A stretch of DNA of 64,000 nucleotides, from positions 7,044,001 through 7,108,000 of the forward strand of contig NZ_CP029425.2 in NCBI RefSeq assembly GCF_002278135.3, written 5' to 3'. The stretch is from Bradyrhizobium ottawaense (lineage in GTDB: Bacteria; Pseudomonadota; Alphaproteobacteria; Rhizobiales; Xanthobacteraceae). The notes below the pieces were generated by a model that saw only the letters and a list, made by a program, of their open reading frames with translations, was not told where the DNA came from and made no database searches. The translations under genes and the position numbers were made by a program. Positions 30,088-40,151 of the stretch are shown one piece after another. The stretch's first letter is position 1; every line of letters starts with the position of its first letter.

Positions 30088-30672
30088 GCACATTCGCGAA
30101 GTCTACGAACCTCACATTCCAACACTTGTCTCAACACACAATTCCTGCTCGCCTGGCTTGCTCTTATTGCCGGGGGAAAGGATCCTTGCGGCAGGCAAGA
30201 GGCGCTTTCGCTCTTCGCACCTCCGCCTCGGGGGCGAGAAACGGCAGACTGCCGACTTGATGCTTTTAGGGACGGGAACGGAACGGGGCCGGCGAGCGAC
30301 GGAGCAATGCCTTCGCACTGAAGCTAGGCGTTTACGTTGCAACGGCCGCGGCAGGGCGCAGCTCTCTCAAGAAGGTAGGCCAGGCACGGAGCTCTTGCCG
30401 TCAACTCCCTGGGTCGGTAGTTGCTCCCGATGAACGGAGATGATCAGCTTATTCGGATTCCTACCACCGTTCATTGTGAGCATAGAGATCGTCGGACTTG
30501 CCGTGCCGTCGAAGCTGCATCGCGAACGCGTGTGGCCTGAACGCATCACACAGCAGCACATCACATCCTCATCGCTTTGCGCCGCAGGTATGACTTCTTT
30601 TGGCCCTACCGCAGCCAAACGTCTTGACGACGTGCGCTGCGCTTGACTCAATTTCAAACAAGGAGCTGAACG
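30088..30672. other. Gene-poor stretch
   Basis: Short frames without motifs on both strands. Nothing supported. Confidence 0.4.
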
Positions 30673-30882
30673 TTGAAGCTTTGCAGCGGGGTGTTCGATC
30701 CAGAAGAGCTATCTGCCCTCGGACGGCTTTATGACGGCGCCGTCGACGCGCTACCTCCGTCGATGCGGAGTCCAGAAAACTGCGCAGCAATCGCCAAACT
30801 TATCCTGGAGCGTACGGCGGCTGGCGAGGCTGAACTGGCACGCCTGGCGAACTTGTTGATCACCCTTTCTCCTGAGGGTTGA
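30673..30882 (+). CDS. Small helical protein, paralogue of the 34.6-kb protein
   Basis: A 69-residue protein starting at TTG with AAGGAG eight bases upstream. 'FDPEELSALGRLYDGAVDAL' and 'AIAKLILERTAAGE' match the C-terminal half of the protein at 34611-34973 ('YHPEDLQILGRLFDQTVAAL', 'TIAKLILSRAAAD'). Both sit in the island near regulators. Function unknown. Confidence 0.6.
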   Translation: MKLCSGVFDPEELSALGRLYDGAVDALPPSMRSPENCAAIAKLILERTAAGEAELARLANLLITLSPEG

Positions 30883-30958
30883 TCAGCCGCCATTCTAAGG
30901 ATAGTCACCACTCGCGCGCATGAATTAAAGGCGATTCAACTGGAGCTTAGAAATCCGC

Positions 30959-30989
30959 TTGAATCATACGTGACGTCAGGTTGTAGGCT
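30959..30989 (+). promoter_or_regulatory. MerR-type promoter/operator, copy 4, at nolA (candidate autoregulatory NolA box)
   Basis: TTGAAT, 19 bp, TAGGCT. The -10 element ends only 15 bases before the nolA ATG, so transcription would start within about ten bases of the start codon. MerR-family genes are often autoregulated from such sites. Confidence 0.65.
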
Positions 30990-31004
30990 TTGAAATTGAA
31001 CAAC

Positions 31005-31718
31005 ATGAACAGAGCTACACCAAGACGGCGTCGATGGCGCATTGGCGAACTTGCAGAGGCGACCGGAGTAACGGTGCGCACGCTGCACCATTATGAGCAC
31101 ACTGGACTGCTAGCAGCGACAGAGCGCACTGAGGGCGGTCACCGGATGTATGACCGCGAAAGCGGGCAACGGGTTCATCAGATTCGCGCGCTGCGTGAGC
31201 TTGGCTTCTCGCTCGTGGAGATCCGTAAAGCTATGGAGGGGACGACCTCACTCACGGACTTGCTGCGCAAGCATCTAGAGCGCATAGAAGTCCAAGTCGC
31301 GCGCACAACTCTGTTGCGCGACCGTTTGCGCAACATGACCATCGACAGCGAGGCGCAGGTAAGTGTGGATGAGCTGCCTGCCACCCTGAACGCCATGTCG
31401 CGCGCCGAGACGCGGAGTCAGACGTCCCGGTGCACCTGCAATTTAGCTGCGGAGCGAGAGGACCGCTGGCGGCGAATCCGTGATGATCTTCGCGACTGCA
31501 TGGATGGGGGCGAGCACCCTTGCGGAGAGCGCGCAAAGGCTGTCGCGGTTGCAGCACGCTTGCTGATCAGCGAAATCGCCGGCGACGATTCACGTGTTTC
31601 GATGATCCTGAAGGTACTTGCACGATTAAGCGCGCCCCGCAGTCTGGCTGGTTGGGATCCCTGTCTAATGCAATATCTCGATCTTGCCCTTGGCGGATTG
31701 GAGGATCAGCCTTACTGA
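31005..31718 (+). CDS. nolA: NolA, MerR-family nodulation regulator
   Basis: A 237-residue protein from ATG 31005 (MNRATPRRRRW). The N-terminal MerR HTH is 'WRIGELAEATGVTVRTLHHY' and 'RMYDRESGQRVHQIRALREL', then a coiled-coil dimer helix (about 90-125) and a C-terminal domain with 'CTCNLAAEREDRW'. NolA governs genotype-specific nodulation and population-density control in Bradyrhizobium; three proteins are reported from one gene by internal starts, and internal Met codons exist here as well. It is the only MerR-type protein in the window. Confidence 0.93.
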   Translation: MNRATPRRRRWRIGELAEATGVTVRTLHHYEHTGLLAATERTEGGHRMYDRESGQRVHQIRALRELGFSLVEIRKAMEGTTSLTDLLRKHLERIEVQVARTTLLRDRLRNMTIDSEAQVSVDELPATLNAMSRAETRSQTSRCTCNLAAEREDRWRRIRDDLRDCMDGGEHPCGERAKAVAVAARLLISEIAGDDSRVSMILKVLARLSAPRSLAGWDPCLMQYLDLALGGLEDQPY

Positions 31719-31882
31719 CGCATTCATGGCGGGTTCCACACGCCGGTTAGGGCAAGCTAAGAAACGCTAGGTGAACCGGCCGCTCTCCGACGCGGCTTGG
31801 AGTTTTACGGAATCAAACGGAAGGATTGTCACCGCCGGTCGATCCGCGTCCCTGACGCCTCCATCGCTCTTCCCAAAAGGGC

Positions 31883-31913
31883 TTGATCCGCACGTAACGT
31901 CAAGTTGTAGATC
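31883..31913 (+). promoter_or_regulatory. MerR-type promoter/operator, copy 5 (candidate NolA box)
   Basis: TTGATC, 19 bp, TAGATC; centre CGCACGTAACGTCAAGTTG. It lies 122 bases before a decayed amino-acid-binding protein gene on the same strand. Confidence 0.6.
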
Positions 31914-32034
31914 TTACCGTAGTTGGCGGCTCGCCCGGCCAACGCAGGTTTGCCCAGCAAGCAACGCCTGTCTACAGGCGTGGTTGACTACAACCAGTTG
32001 CGGTTCACTTCAGGTGAGCATTGGAAGCTCTACA

Positions 32035-33133
32035 ATGGTAAATAAGCGGCATGCCTCTCTTGCGCCTGCGGCGCTTCTCTTCTGCGCTCTCGTCGCTCCG
32101 TCTGCGCGCGGCTCTGAAATAAAGATCGCCGTGGCTGGCCCAATGACCGGAAGCAGCGCTGCATTCGGCGCGCAAATGCGCGATGGTGCGGCTGCGGCGG
32201 TCGAGGTCCTGAACGCCTCAGGCCAGCTTCCCGATAATGCCAAAACTATATTGAGCGTCGCTGACGACGCCTGCGACCCTAGGCAAGCTGTCGCAGTCGC
32301 GAATAAGCTCACGACAGAGCGGATCCTGTTGGTGGTTGGCCATTTTTGTTCCTCTTCGTCGATCCCGGCCTCCGACATCTACGCGAAGCTGGCATCGTCC
32401 AGGTGTTACCAGGCTCGTCAACTCCTCAACTAACAGAGCACGGCCTTGAGACTGTCTTTCGGATCTGCGGCCCGACGACCAACAGGGAGCCGTTGCCGCC
32501 GAGTACATTCACACGAATTATCGCCTCGAGAAAATCGCGGTGCTGGACGACAAGAGGACTGCTGGCAGGGGGATTGTCGACGTGGTTGAAGCCCGGCTTC
32601 ATCGATTGGGACGGCAGGTGAGCCGGCAAAGCTATGTTGCCGGTGAAAGGGGCTTCAGAGCCTTGCTCTCAAGAATGGAGAAGGACCGGCTGCGCGTCGC
32701 CTATATCGGCGGCTACCACACCGAAGTCGGATTGTTGGTACGCCAGGCAGCAGAAGCAAAAGCAGACCTCACGGTCATGGCGAACGATCCGCTGATGACC
32801 TCCGAATTCTGGGCCATTACCGGCAGCGCTGGGAATGGCACATTGTTTACCTTCATGCCCAACCCCGCTGGGAACGCCAATGCTGCCAGTGCGGTCGCCG
32901 GACTCAAAGCTTCCGGGCTGCCCGGTGAAGGCTACACGCTATACGCTTGTGCCGCTGTGCAAGCCTGGGCAGAGGCGGTGAACCGGAGCGGCTCCTTCAA
33001 TGCTGACCGGGTCGCCAGCGCGCTTCGTTCCCGACCGATCGACCGGTTCGACAAAAGGAGGGACAACTCGGCTTCTGGATTTTTGGTTTATCGCTGGCGC
33101 GACGGTCATGTCGAGCGTGTCAAGAAGTACTGA
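32035..33133 (+). pseudogene. Decayed branched-chain amino-acid ABC transporter binding protein (LivJ/LivK type)
   Basis: Three successive plus frames together give one periplasmic-binding protein. First, a signal peptide and 'IKIAVAGPMTGSSAAFGAQM', 'DDACDPRQAVAVANKL' to about 32385. Then 'EAGIVQVLPGSSTPQLTEHG' in the next frame to about 32480. Then 'RVAYIGGYHTEVGLLVRQA', 'GNGTLFTF' and 'GYTLYACAAVQAWAEAV' in the third frame to 33133. Two frameshifts break the gene. No permease or ATPase genes are nearby. A MerR-type promoter precedes it. Confidence 0.8.
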
Positions 33134-33173
33134 TTTTCATGCAACGCAGCATTCCCCACGCGAAGTATCTCGA

Positions 33174-33326
33174 ATGATGAGACGCCCTCAGAACGTTGTC
33201 GCAGCAATGCTCGCTAGCGCTTTTATATTCGCTGCTTTTGCAGCGTTTTTCGCGCTCGCTGCGGCGCTCGCAGAGCTACCGAGCGCCGCCCTGCCGAAGG
33301 TGCTACGCCCGATGATAGACAAATAG
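33174..33326 (+). CDS. Possible small membrane protein
   Basis: A 50-residue frame from a double ATG with one Ala/Phe-rich hydrophobic stretch ('AAMLASAFIFAAFAAFFALA'). The ribosome-binding site is weak. No family recognised. Confidence 0.3.
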   Translation: MMRRPQNVVAAMLASAFIFAAFAAFFALAAALAELPSAALPKVLRPMIDK

Positions 33327-34610
33327 CAGCCCCCTTGTCTGATCCCGTCTGCAGCACTGGCCTCGGAGGCGGCCATTTACCGTTCTGCTAGGTTTGAAGG
33401 CATGCCCCTTATGCAGCCAGTGATCGAAGGTTGAGGACTAGGAAAGCGAAGCTAACGATTCTTTATGGACAAGCACGGATTTTGTTGGAGGCGTTCGCCT
33501 TCTGTCAGATTCGTGCCCGACCAGCATCTACGCATTCTCTAGCCTGGATTATATCGCGCAATCTCAGATCCACGAATGGAAGAGACAGCGGGACGGCACG
33601 AAGCAATCAGGCCCACTACCTAGACTATAGCCGAGTATACGGGTAGCGAGAGCTGGTGGATAGCCGGCGCCGGGATGCATGTCTCTCTTGGCCGCGGGGG
33701 CACCAAGGTTTTGGCGTCCAAGTCAACGCTACTCGTTCCGCTACTTCGTGCGCTCTCAAGCATGGCGGGTCATCAGCGGCTCAGCCGCCTGCCCGGGCAT
33801 TCCCTATGCTTCCTAGCCCGGATAGCAGGAGAACCAATCAACCGGCTCCGATGAAGGCGGTGAGATTGCTCGCCTGCGCTATCAACGAACTGGATGCATC
33901 CCATCAACACTTTCTATTTTACTAATTGAAGCCAAACACCGCATAAGTCGATCGCCGGCTTACGGAAGGCAGTGTTCACGAATGTCGCGTGATAATGGAT
34001 CACTTGGTCGCAGAGCAAATCACGTGCTTCTTGGCTGCTTCGAGCAATGTTTGACGGCAAGACACGTGGGGGCACGAATGCAGTGCGGTGACCAGTCGCA
34101 GTTGGCGCGCAATCTACACGACGTTGCCTGCCCCTTTGGGCATGATACTTGATTGCTCTAAGAAGACAGCTATCACGCACACTCGGCGATGGTAAATGCC
34201 TCCGCAGCGTAGAACTCGGGCAGGTGAGTTGGCCTTCGCAGGGGTGCGGGCTGGACCTTTCGCTCTGACCAGGCGGGTCGCCTCAACAGTCCGGCGCTGT
34301 TGCCGCGGCTCCAAGCAGAGCAGTACAATCAGCTGTGTGGCCCCGAACAGAGTCACCGCTGTTGCCGAACGCACTGGGCGGCTCGAGAATCCATTCAAAT
34401 CCCGCGCCATCGGCAACGCTTTTCGTTTTTCCCTAGACGCTCATTGCACTTTTGCAATCCTTTCGCGGCACATATGTGCCCCCTCTTCCAGGGGACCGGA
34501 AGCGCCTCCTGTGCAGCAGTCATTTGTCCAGCGAAGCGTCCGCCGTTGGCGAACGGGAAACGATACCTCTACTCCGCCTGTCTTGCATTTCACCACTTTG
34601 GAGAAATACC
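33327..34610. other. Gene-poor stretch of about 1.3 kb
   Basis: Only short overlapping frames on both strands. I see no gene, repeat or regulatory element I can support. Confidence 0.4.
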
Positions 34611-34973
34611 GTGGAACTTGACCCTTCCAATTCACGCATACAAAACCTCGAGGATCGCGTCGACCTGCAACTCGACATCGTGGCTGGGCTCATGCGCGAA
34701 GAAGGCAACGAGCTGGAAGCGATCCGATTACTTAATGCCCTCATAGGCCAAATGATCACCGCGGAACTGGAGCTCGGCCAGCTTGGCGATACAAGAACCG
34801 GCCACGGACGAATGCGATTGTCGCAAGACCGTGGCGTTTACCACCCCGAGGACCTTCAGATTCTGGGACGCCTTTTTGATCAGACTGTGGCGGCATTACC
34901 GGCCGCGCTGCGGACTTCCGCCAATCGATTGACGATCGCCAAGCTCATTCTTTCACGTGCGGCAGCGGACTGA
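34611..34973 (+). CDS. Helical hypothetical protein with coiled-coil N-terminus
   Basis: A 120-residue protein starting at GTG with GGAG eight bases upstream. Residues 1-55 form a charged helix ('RIQNLEDRVDLQLDIVAGLM'); the C-terminal half ('LQILGRLFDQTVAALPAALR', 'TIAKLILSRAAAD') is shared with the small protein at 30673-30882. No known function. Confidence 0.6.
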   Translation: MELDPSNSRIQNLEDRVDLQLDIVAGLMREEGNELEAIRLLNALIGQMITAELELGQLGDTRTGHGRMRLSQDRGVYHPEDLQILGRLFDQTVAALPAALRTSANRLTIAKLILSRAAAD

Positions 34974-35910
34974 GATTTCATTTGCGCTTTTTGGAGATTG
35001 ATGGCGTTGAGCGGACGTTTATGGCTGGGCTGACAGTTACACTTAGGCCGCACACACCAGGGATCGACATTTGCTGTTTATGGGCTCACCGTCCGTAAGC
35101 GCGCCGCTTTCGCCACCACTTTCGAAATCAGGCTTGCTCTATCTCACGCCGCCGGCGACGCATTCGATCTAGCTGGGCCTTGCTGTCCCTCGACGCCTTT
35201 CACGAGCTGCAAGTATCCAAAGCTCGGAAGCGCGCCGCCGATCCCACGCTGCGCCGGCTTTCCTACGCAACTCCGTATTGAACCCACACCGACGGCGCCC
35301 GGCCCTTCTTTGCCAAACGACTAAGAATCCGCCGTGGGGAAAGTGCAATTGCCCTTGCATCTCGTTCCCTCTCTTAGGCGCCTGACCGGTAACAAACACC
35401 ACGGCCGGAGCAGAAAGCCACGCGCAGGTGAATATCACACGGCAATAGGCGTCGAGACTTGTCGCAAAGCAGACAAGTCTCATCCGGAACAGGCTACATC
35501 ACCCCAAATCCGACGTCACAAGCGCCATTGCGGTTTGAACGCTTCTTGAGAGTGGGAAAAGAGTAGGCGGCCTTTTTCATCATGCTGGGCTTTAACCGCA
35601 ACCCGTGGGGGCCGATCTTCCGAATGAAGGAAAAGCCACAATTTGGTGACCGACCAAGAGGCCCACGACGGCAATGAAGGGCACGACAACTCGTACTCGC
35701 TTCACTCTTTTCAGAATTTCTTCGAATTGCGCGGGCATTACGGCGTTCGGTCATCGCAGCTTCAACAAGCATCTATATCCTCTCCTGAAGTCCCGGGAGT
35801 AGCGTGGAAGAGGTTGAAGAGCAGATGTCTTTCGTGCTGAGACACGCAACACAATCCGGTTGCTTTTGAGAAGGTACTTCCTTGTATCAGGATGTCGAGG
35901 AGCGTTAGAG
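34974..35910. other. Gene-poor stretch
   Basis: No supported gene on either strand. Confidence 0.4.
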
Positions 35911-36156
35911 ATGGATCAGATCTTTTCCGAGCAGGTGCAGGTGCCAGATGCCGTTGTGAGCGTCGCATTTGACAAGGCTTGGAGCTTTGTCGAGAAGGAT
36001 CCGCTGCTGGCACATAATCTGAAGGCCGTCCTTCATAGCCGATTGCGCACTTACCTCGAGTGCTCGATAAGAAACGGCGAACGGAATGCTTTGAATCTGG
36101 CCAACGAGGCGATACGCAACTTGCGGGCTGAACTGGCACCGTCGACCGGGCAATGA
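35911..36156 (+). CDS. Small Bradyrhizobium-type hypothetical protein
   Basis: An 81-residue, helical protein ('AFDKAWSFVEKDPLLA', 'NLANEAIRNLRAELA') of a type common in Bradyrhizobium. Starts at ATG 35911 with GAGG upstream. No membrane segment. Function unknown. Confidence 0.5.
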   Translation: MDQIFSEQVQVPDAVVSVAFDKAWSFVEKDPLLAHNLKAVLHSRLRTYLECSIRNGERNALNLANEAIRNLRAELAPSTGQ

Positions 36157-36978
36157 CTCGCTTGTGCCTATTGCGGCGAGAGCATCCGGCGCCGTTAAGG
36201 CATTTAGGGCGCCTCATACGGTGGAAAATTCGGGCCAGTGCGTGGTCGAGCAGACTTTTCTCTAATCATGTGCGGCCCCGCTGAAACGAGAGCGCTCGAG
36301 AAAGCTGTTGCCTCTGCAGCTCCTCTGGCGGCCGAGACCAGGAAGCTGAACACCAGGCCCAGACGGCGGCGAGACGGGGCGGCCGCGCTGGTATTCGCTC
36401 GCGCCAGGAAACCGACCACGGTGACCTTGAGCTCGGCACGATCTTGCGCAACTTCAAGCAAGAGCACTGTCTAGCACGCAGTGGGCTTCCCGACCCATCA
36501 ATCAAGGTCGAAGTTGACGGACCATCGAGCTAGACTTGTGGTCGTTCCAGAGCCAAAGCGATCGAGCCTGCAATCGATCGGCATCGCGTTGCTCGCGATT
36601 GCAAGCGATAGCACGTCCGTGTTGCCGGAAGAATGACCTTAAGCGCCTGAGGCGTGCCATCGATCCAGTACTGTAAGTGCGGCTGGGCGTTGCCGCAGCT
36701 TAGCGACGGAAGGAGCCGAACACCTTTTGGCTTTGCTCCGCGTCGCAGGTGATCATGAACGATCATTTTCAAAGAGGATGATCCGCGCGAGGCGACCACT
36801 GCCGAGCCACAGCGTCTCGGTAGAAGCAAAGCAGCGGAAACCGCGAGCTCCGCAATCTGACGCCGCGGGCGATTGGGCACGTTTCTTTCCAAGACATGTT
36901 GTGCGCCAGTTACAGCAATTCGCGTTCATGTTGTTAAACGGCACGGTGCCTGGGGCACCTAAAGGAAACAACACGCGA
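36157..36978. other. Gene-poor stretch upstream of the porin
   Basis: A short plus-strand stretch at about 36400-36530 reads like the end of a small protein ('LELGTILRNFKQEHCLARSG') but no start or family can be given. The rest is empty. Confidence 0.35.
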
Positions 36979-37704
36979 ATGAAAAAGATTCTTATTCTGA
37001 CTGCATGCATCGGCGCACTCTGTGCGGCCGCCCCCTCATTCGGCACGGATCTGGCCGGGCAGCCCGTCAAGGTCAAGGCGGCACCGCTGCCGGTCGCGGC
37101 CCCGATTATCGATTGGTCCGGCTACTATATGGGCGCAAACGGTGGCTGGGGAACGAGCCACAATTGCTGGGATTTCAATGGCATCACTTCCGAGGGCTGC
37201 CATAATTCGACTGGCGGTACCGTTGGCGGCCAGATCGGCTATCGTTGGCAAATCTTCAACATGGTGTACGGCCTCGAAGGCCAGGGCAACTGGGCCGACT
37301 TCCGCGGCTCCAATGTCAGCACCGCCTTCCCGACAGACACCGTTGGCACCACGACAGATGCATTCGGCCTACTCACGGGCCATATCGGATACGCGTTCAA
37401 TGCTGTGCTCCTTTATGGCAAGGGCGGTGCTGCGGTGACCAGCAACACCTATTACGTCAACTCGGTGGCAACCGGCACCGAGCTTGGCAAAAACAATGAT
37501 GTGCGTTGGGGTGGCGTGCTGGGCGCCGGTGCCGAAGTCAGCCTCACGCCGAACTGGTCAGCGGGCGTCGAGTATAACCACTTGTTCATGCAGCGCAGCA
37601 ACATAAGCTTCCCAGCGGCCCTTGGCGCGGATCGCGCGCACCAGGACGTCGATCTCATCACGGCACGGCTCAACTACAAGTTTGGCTGGCCGTTCGCCAG
37701 ATAA
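36979..37704 (+). CDS. Omp31/RopB-type outer-membrane beta-barrel protein
   Basis: A 241-residue porin-like protein. Signal peptide 1-23 ('MKKILILTACIGALCAAAPS'); after a Lys/Ala/Pro linker the barrel starts at 'DWSGYYMGANGGWG', the standard opening of the Omp31/porin_5-like barrels of Rhizobiales. Repeated beta strands follow ('GGQIGYRWQ', 'LLTGHIGYAF', 'GAGAEVSLTPNWSAGVEY') and it ends in an aromatic-containing strand ('ARLNYKFGWPFAR'). Starts at ATG 36979 after AAAGGAAACA. A terminator follows at 37733. Confidence 0.85.
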   Translation: MKKILILTACIGALCAAAPSFGTDLAGQPVKVKAAPLPVAAPIIDWSGYYMGANGGWGTSHNCWDFNGITSEGCHNSTGGTVGGQIGYRWQIFNMVYGLEGQGNWADFRGSNVSTAFPTDTVGTTTDAFGLLTGHIGYAFNAVLLYGKGGAAVTSNTYYVNSVATGTELGKNNDVRWGGVLGAGAEVSLTPNWSAGVEYNHLFMQRSNISFPAALGADRAHQDVDLITARLNYKFGWPFAR

Positions 37705-37732
37705 AGATCTCCACGCGTTTGGATGAATCGGG

Positions 37733-37760
37733 ACCCCGGCCCGCGGTCGGGGTTCTTTCC
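37733..37760 (+). terminator. Rho-independent terminator after the porin gene
   Basis: A 9-bp stem (ACCCCGGCC with GGTCGGGGT, one G-T pair), a three-base loop CGC, then TCTTTCC. It lies 28 bases after the porin stop codon. Confidence 0.65.
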
Positions 37761-38051
37761 TCAGCTGTTCCTCTCCCTAGACCCCTGTCCGACGTCCCGA
37801 GCAAGCGGTGCGGGCTCATCTGAGCAAAGAATCACCCGCTGGTGGAGAGAGCCATGCTCCGACCAGTGAGCATTAGATCGGCCGATTCCACATCTTACCG
37901 ACCTTACGAAGCCCCAGAACCTCACCCAGCGCGAGATGCAGACTTGCCCAAAGGAGGGTTATATCTGCGAGTTCACCGAAAGCACCGTGCTCAACTTGCC
38001 AGAAGCTGGAAGCCAAAGATGTGACAGTTGGCGGTCGTTCCTCAATTGAAT
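37761..38051. other. Intergenic stretch
   Basis: No gene seen between the porin terminator and the LuxR fragment. Confidence 0.4.
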
Positions 38052-38230
38052 TCAAAGAACATCGAGGCGAATAGCTATCGCGACTGCTTGAATCCGGCTG
38101 GTCGCACCCAGCTTTCCCATCGTATTCTTGACATGAAAATTGACTGCATTCTCGCTGATTTCCAGGATCATCCCAATTTCCCATAACGATTTTCCTTCTC
38201 TGACGCCATTGGCCGCATTCGTTGCTCTGC
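38052..38230 (-). pseudogene. C-terminal fragment of a LuxR-type regulator
   Basis: About 60 codons read as a LuxR-family HTH: 'GKSLWEIGMILEISENAVNF', 'HVKNTMGKLGATSRIQAVAI'. This is the DNA-binding half of quorum-sensing-type LuxR proteins. No N-terminal signal-binding domain can be followed upstream in any frame, so it is a remnant. Confidence 0.7.
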
Positions 38231-39434
38231 CGGCGACTGCGCCAGGATGATCGCATCGTCAAACAACCGAATAGCGTCATCATCCTTGCTCCGAGGCGAT
38301 CGACAAAGTGCTCGCTGATGGCGAGCTGGCGAACTCGGAGATCATCGCCTGTCGTCCGTGCGGATCGACTCCATGCGAACACAAGGATGCTCCATCTTAC
38401 TCATGCCGGCAGTGATAGAAGGGCCGAGGGCCCCGGGACTGTGCTGGCGACAAGAACCGAGCGCACGCACGGCTAGATGCTTGGGTCGGTTTAGCTTGCA
38501 TGGCGAGAAAACGCAGTCGCGTCCGAACGGTGCTTCGCTTTGTCTCTCGGGCGAGCACGAGGAGATCTTGGGCTCTGAACTACACGTAAGGTAGAGCACG
38601 CACCTTTCAGTGCGAGACTCGATCTGCGTCTTGTCAGTACCAATTCCCTGCTTTGAGATGAAGACAACAGAAGTGTCATCTTTTTTCCCAATCTTGCGAA
38701 TCATCCATCGCTAACCTGTCGCTGATTCTCGGCGTGTGACAGCGTCGGTGACGCGATCGATGAGCTGAACGGAAGATCCGATGCAGACGCCATACTCCCC
38801 GCATCGTTGTCCGGCATTTCATCGGGCCCGTCCGGCAGGCCCGGTACAAACGAACCGAACGGACAGAAATGGGCCACGTCAAAAACGCAACAAGCGATAG
38901 GCGCAGTCGCGAAACCTGTTTGATGCGGAAGACACTTTGCATGCGCATTCCAGAAGGAGAGGCCCCCGGATCGGATTAGCAAGTGCCATACCAACTGTTG
39001 ATTTCGCCAAAATCAATCGTCGCAAAAGGACTTCGAATGCGGACGGTTGGTTGCGAGGTAGGTGCCTCGAAGCATTCATGACATGGGGAGGGAAGGCGAC
39101 AGTACCATTGCGAGCTGCGGCACGGGGTAAGCTACAGCAACAAATGCAGCTCACCTCGGCAGCTCACCTCGGCCGCCCCCTCGAGTGCCGTCCTCTCAGG
39201 GCCTCAAACGCCCCCTATTGGGGCCCAGTCAACTACCAACCTCGGCAATTGATGGGAGGGTCCACACATGGCACTCGCTAAGGAACTTGAACTGACTACA
39301 CCTCCGGCCGCACGATTCCGGCGAACCGCTTAGATCCGCCCCGAGCGGAAATACAATTAGGCCGCACCAGATGCACGAATCATGATGGGCTTGCTAATAA
39401 AACGGGCGAAGATCGTCGCCAAGATATGTGAAGC
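38231..39434. other. Gene-poor stretch of 1.2 kb
   Basis: Overlapping frames on both strands, none with a domain. Part may be the eroded N-terminal half of the LuxR gene. Confidence 0.35.
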
Positions 39435-40151
39435 ATGACTTCCCTGCTCTTCGCGATCATCTCCCTGCTATATGCGAGCGTTGGCCAGGCTGGCGGGACT
39501 GCATTCCTCTCGCTAATGGCTTTTTTTGGTATGTCATCGACAGAGACGCGCCCCACGGCGCTTGGTCTCAACATTGTCGTCGCGGCTTATTCTACTTGGC
39601 TGTTCAACCGCAACAAGGTCGTTGACTGGACAATCCTGCGCCCTCTTCTCTTTTCGTCAATGCCAGCGTCGCTTGCCGGTGGCTTGATTGTGCTCGAGGA
39701 GCACATGTACAAAACACTAACCGGACTCGTTCTTCTTCTGGCGAGCGCAGTGATGATCATGCAGCGGGGACGAGCTGTCGATCGCGTCGGCGAAATTCCG
39801 CTCCGGGAAAGCGTGAGCATTGGCGCGGTCCTTGGCCTCGTTTCTGGCCTGACTGGGGTGGGCGGCGGTGTGTTCCTCGCCCCGACGCTCATCGCACTGA
39901 ATTGGGCATCACCGAGGCAGACCGTCGCGCTATCACCCCCTTTTATCCTGGCCAATTCCACAGTCGGCTTCGTCGGAGCTCTTTTCACCGGGCAATTTCC
40001 CTCTCCGGATTTGGCTCTATACGCTATCTTCACGCTGGCGGGGGCGGTCGCTGGAGCAGTAATCGGCCTGAAATGGTTGAGCCAGACAGCCATCAGATTC
40101 ATACTGGCGGCCGTTCTGCTCGTTGCCGGCATTCAATTGGTTCGCGCTTAA
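39435..40151 (+). CDS. TauE/SafE-family sulfite exporter-type permease
   Basis: A 238-residue membrane protein with about seven hydrophobic segments. It has two similar halves, each with a Gly-rich motif: 'YASVGQAGGTAFLSLMAF' in the first, 'VSGLTGVGGGVFLAPTLI' in the second, as in the TSUP family, which moves sulfite, sulfoacetate and similar anions. The substrate cannot be assigned. Single gene. Confidence 0.82.
   Translation: MTSLLFAIISLLYASVGQAGGTAFLSLMAFFGMSSTETRPTALGLNIVVAAYSTWLFNRNKVVDWTILRPLLFSSMPASLAGGLIVLEEHMYKTLTGLVLLLASAVMIMQRGRAVDRVGEIPLRESVSIGAVLGLVSGLTGVGGGVFLAPTLIALNWASPRQTVALSPPFILANSTVGFVGALFTGQFPSPDLALYAIFTLAGAVAGAVIGLKWLSQTAIRFILAAVLLVAGIQLVRA

Noticed and set aside
36440..36458. 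-24/-12 promoter (GGCACGATCTTGC)
   Set aside because: GG and GC are separated by nine bases, not ten, and no gene follows within a suitable distance.
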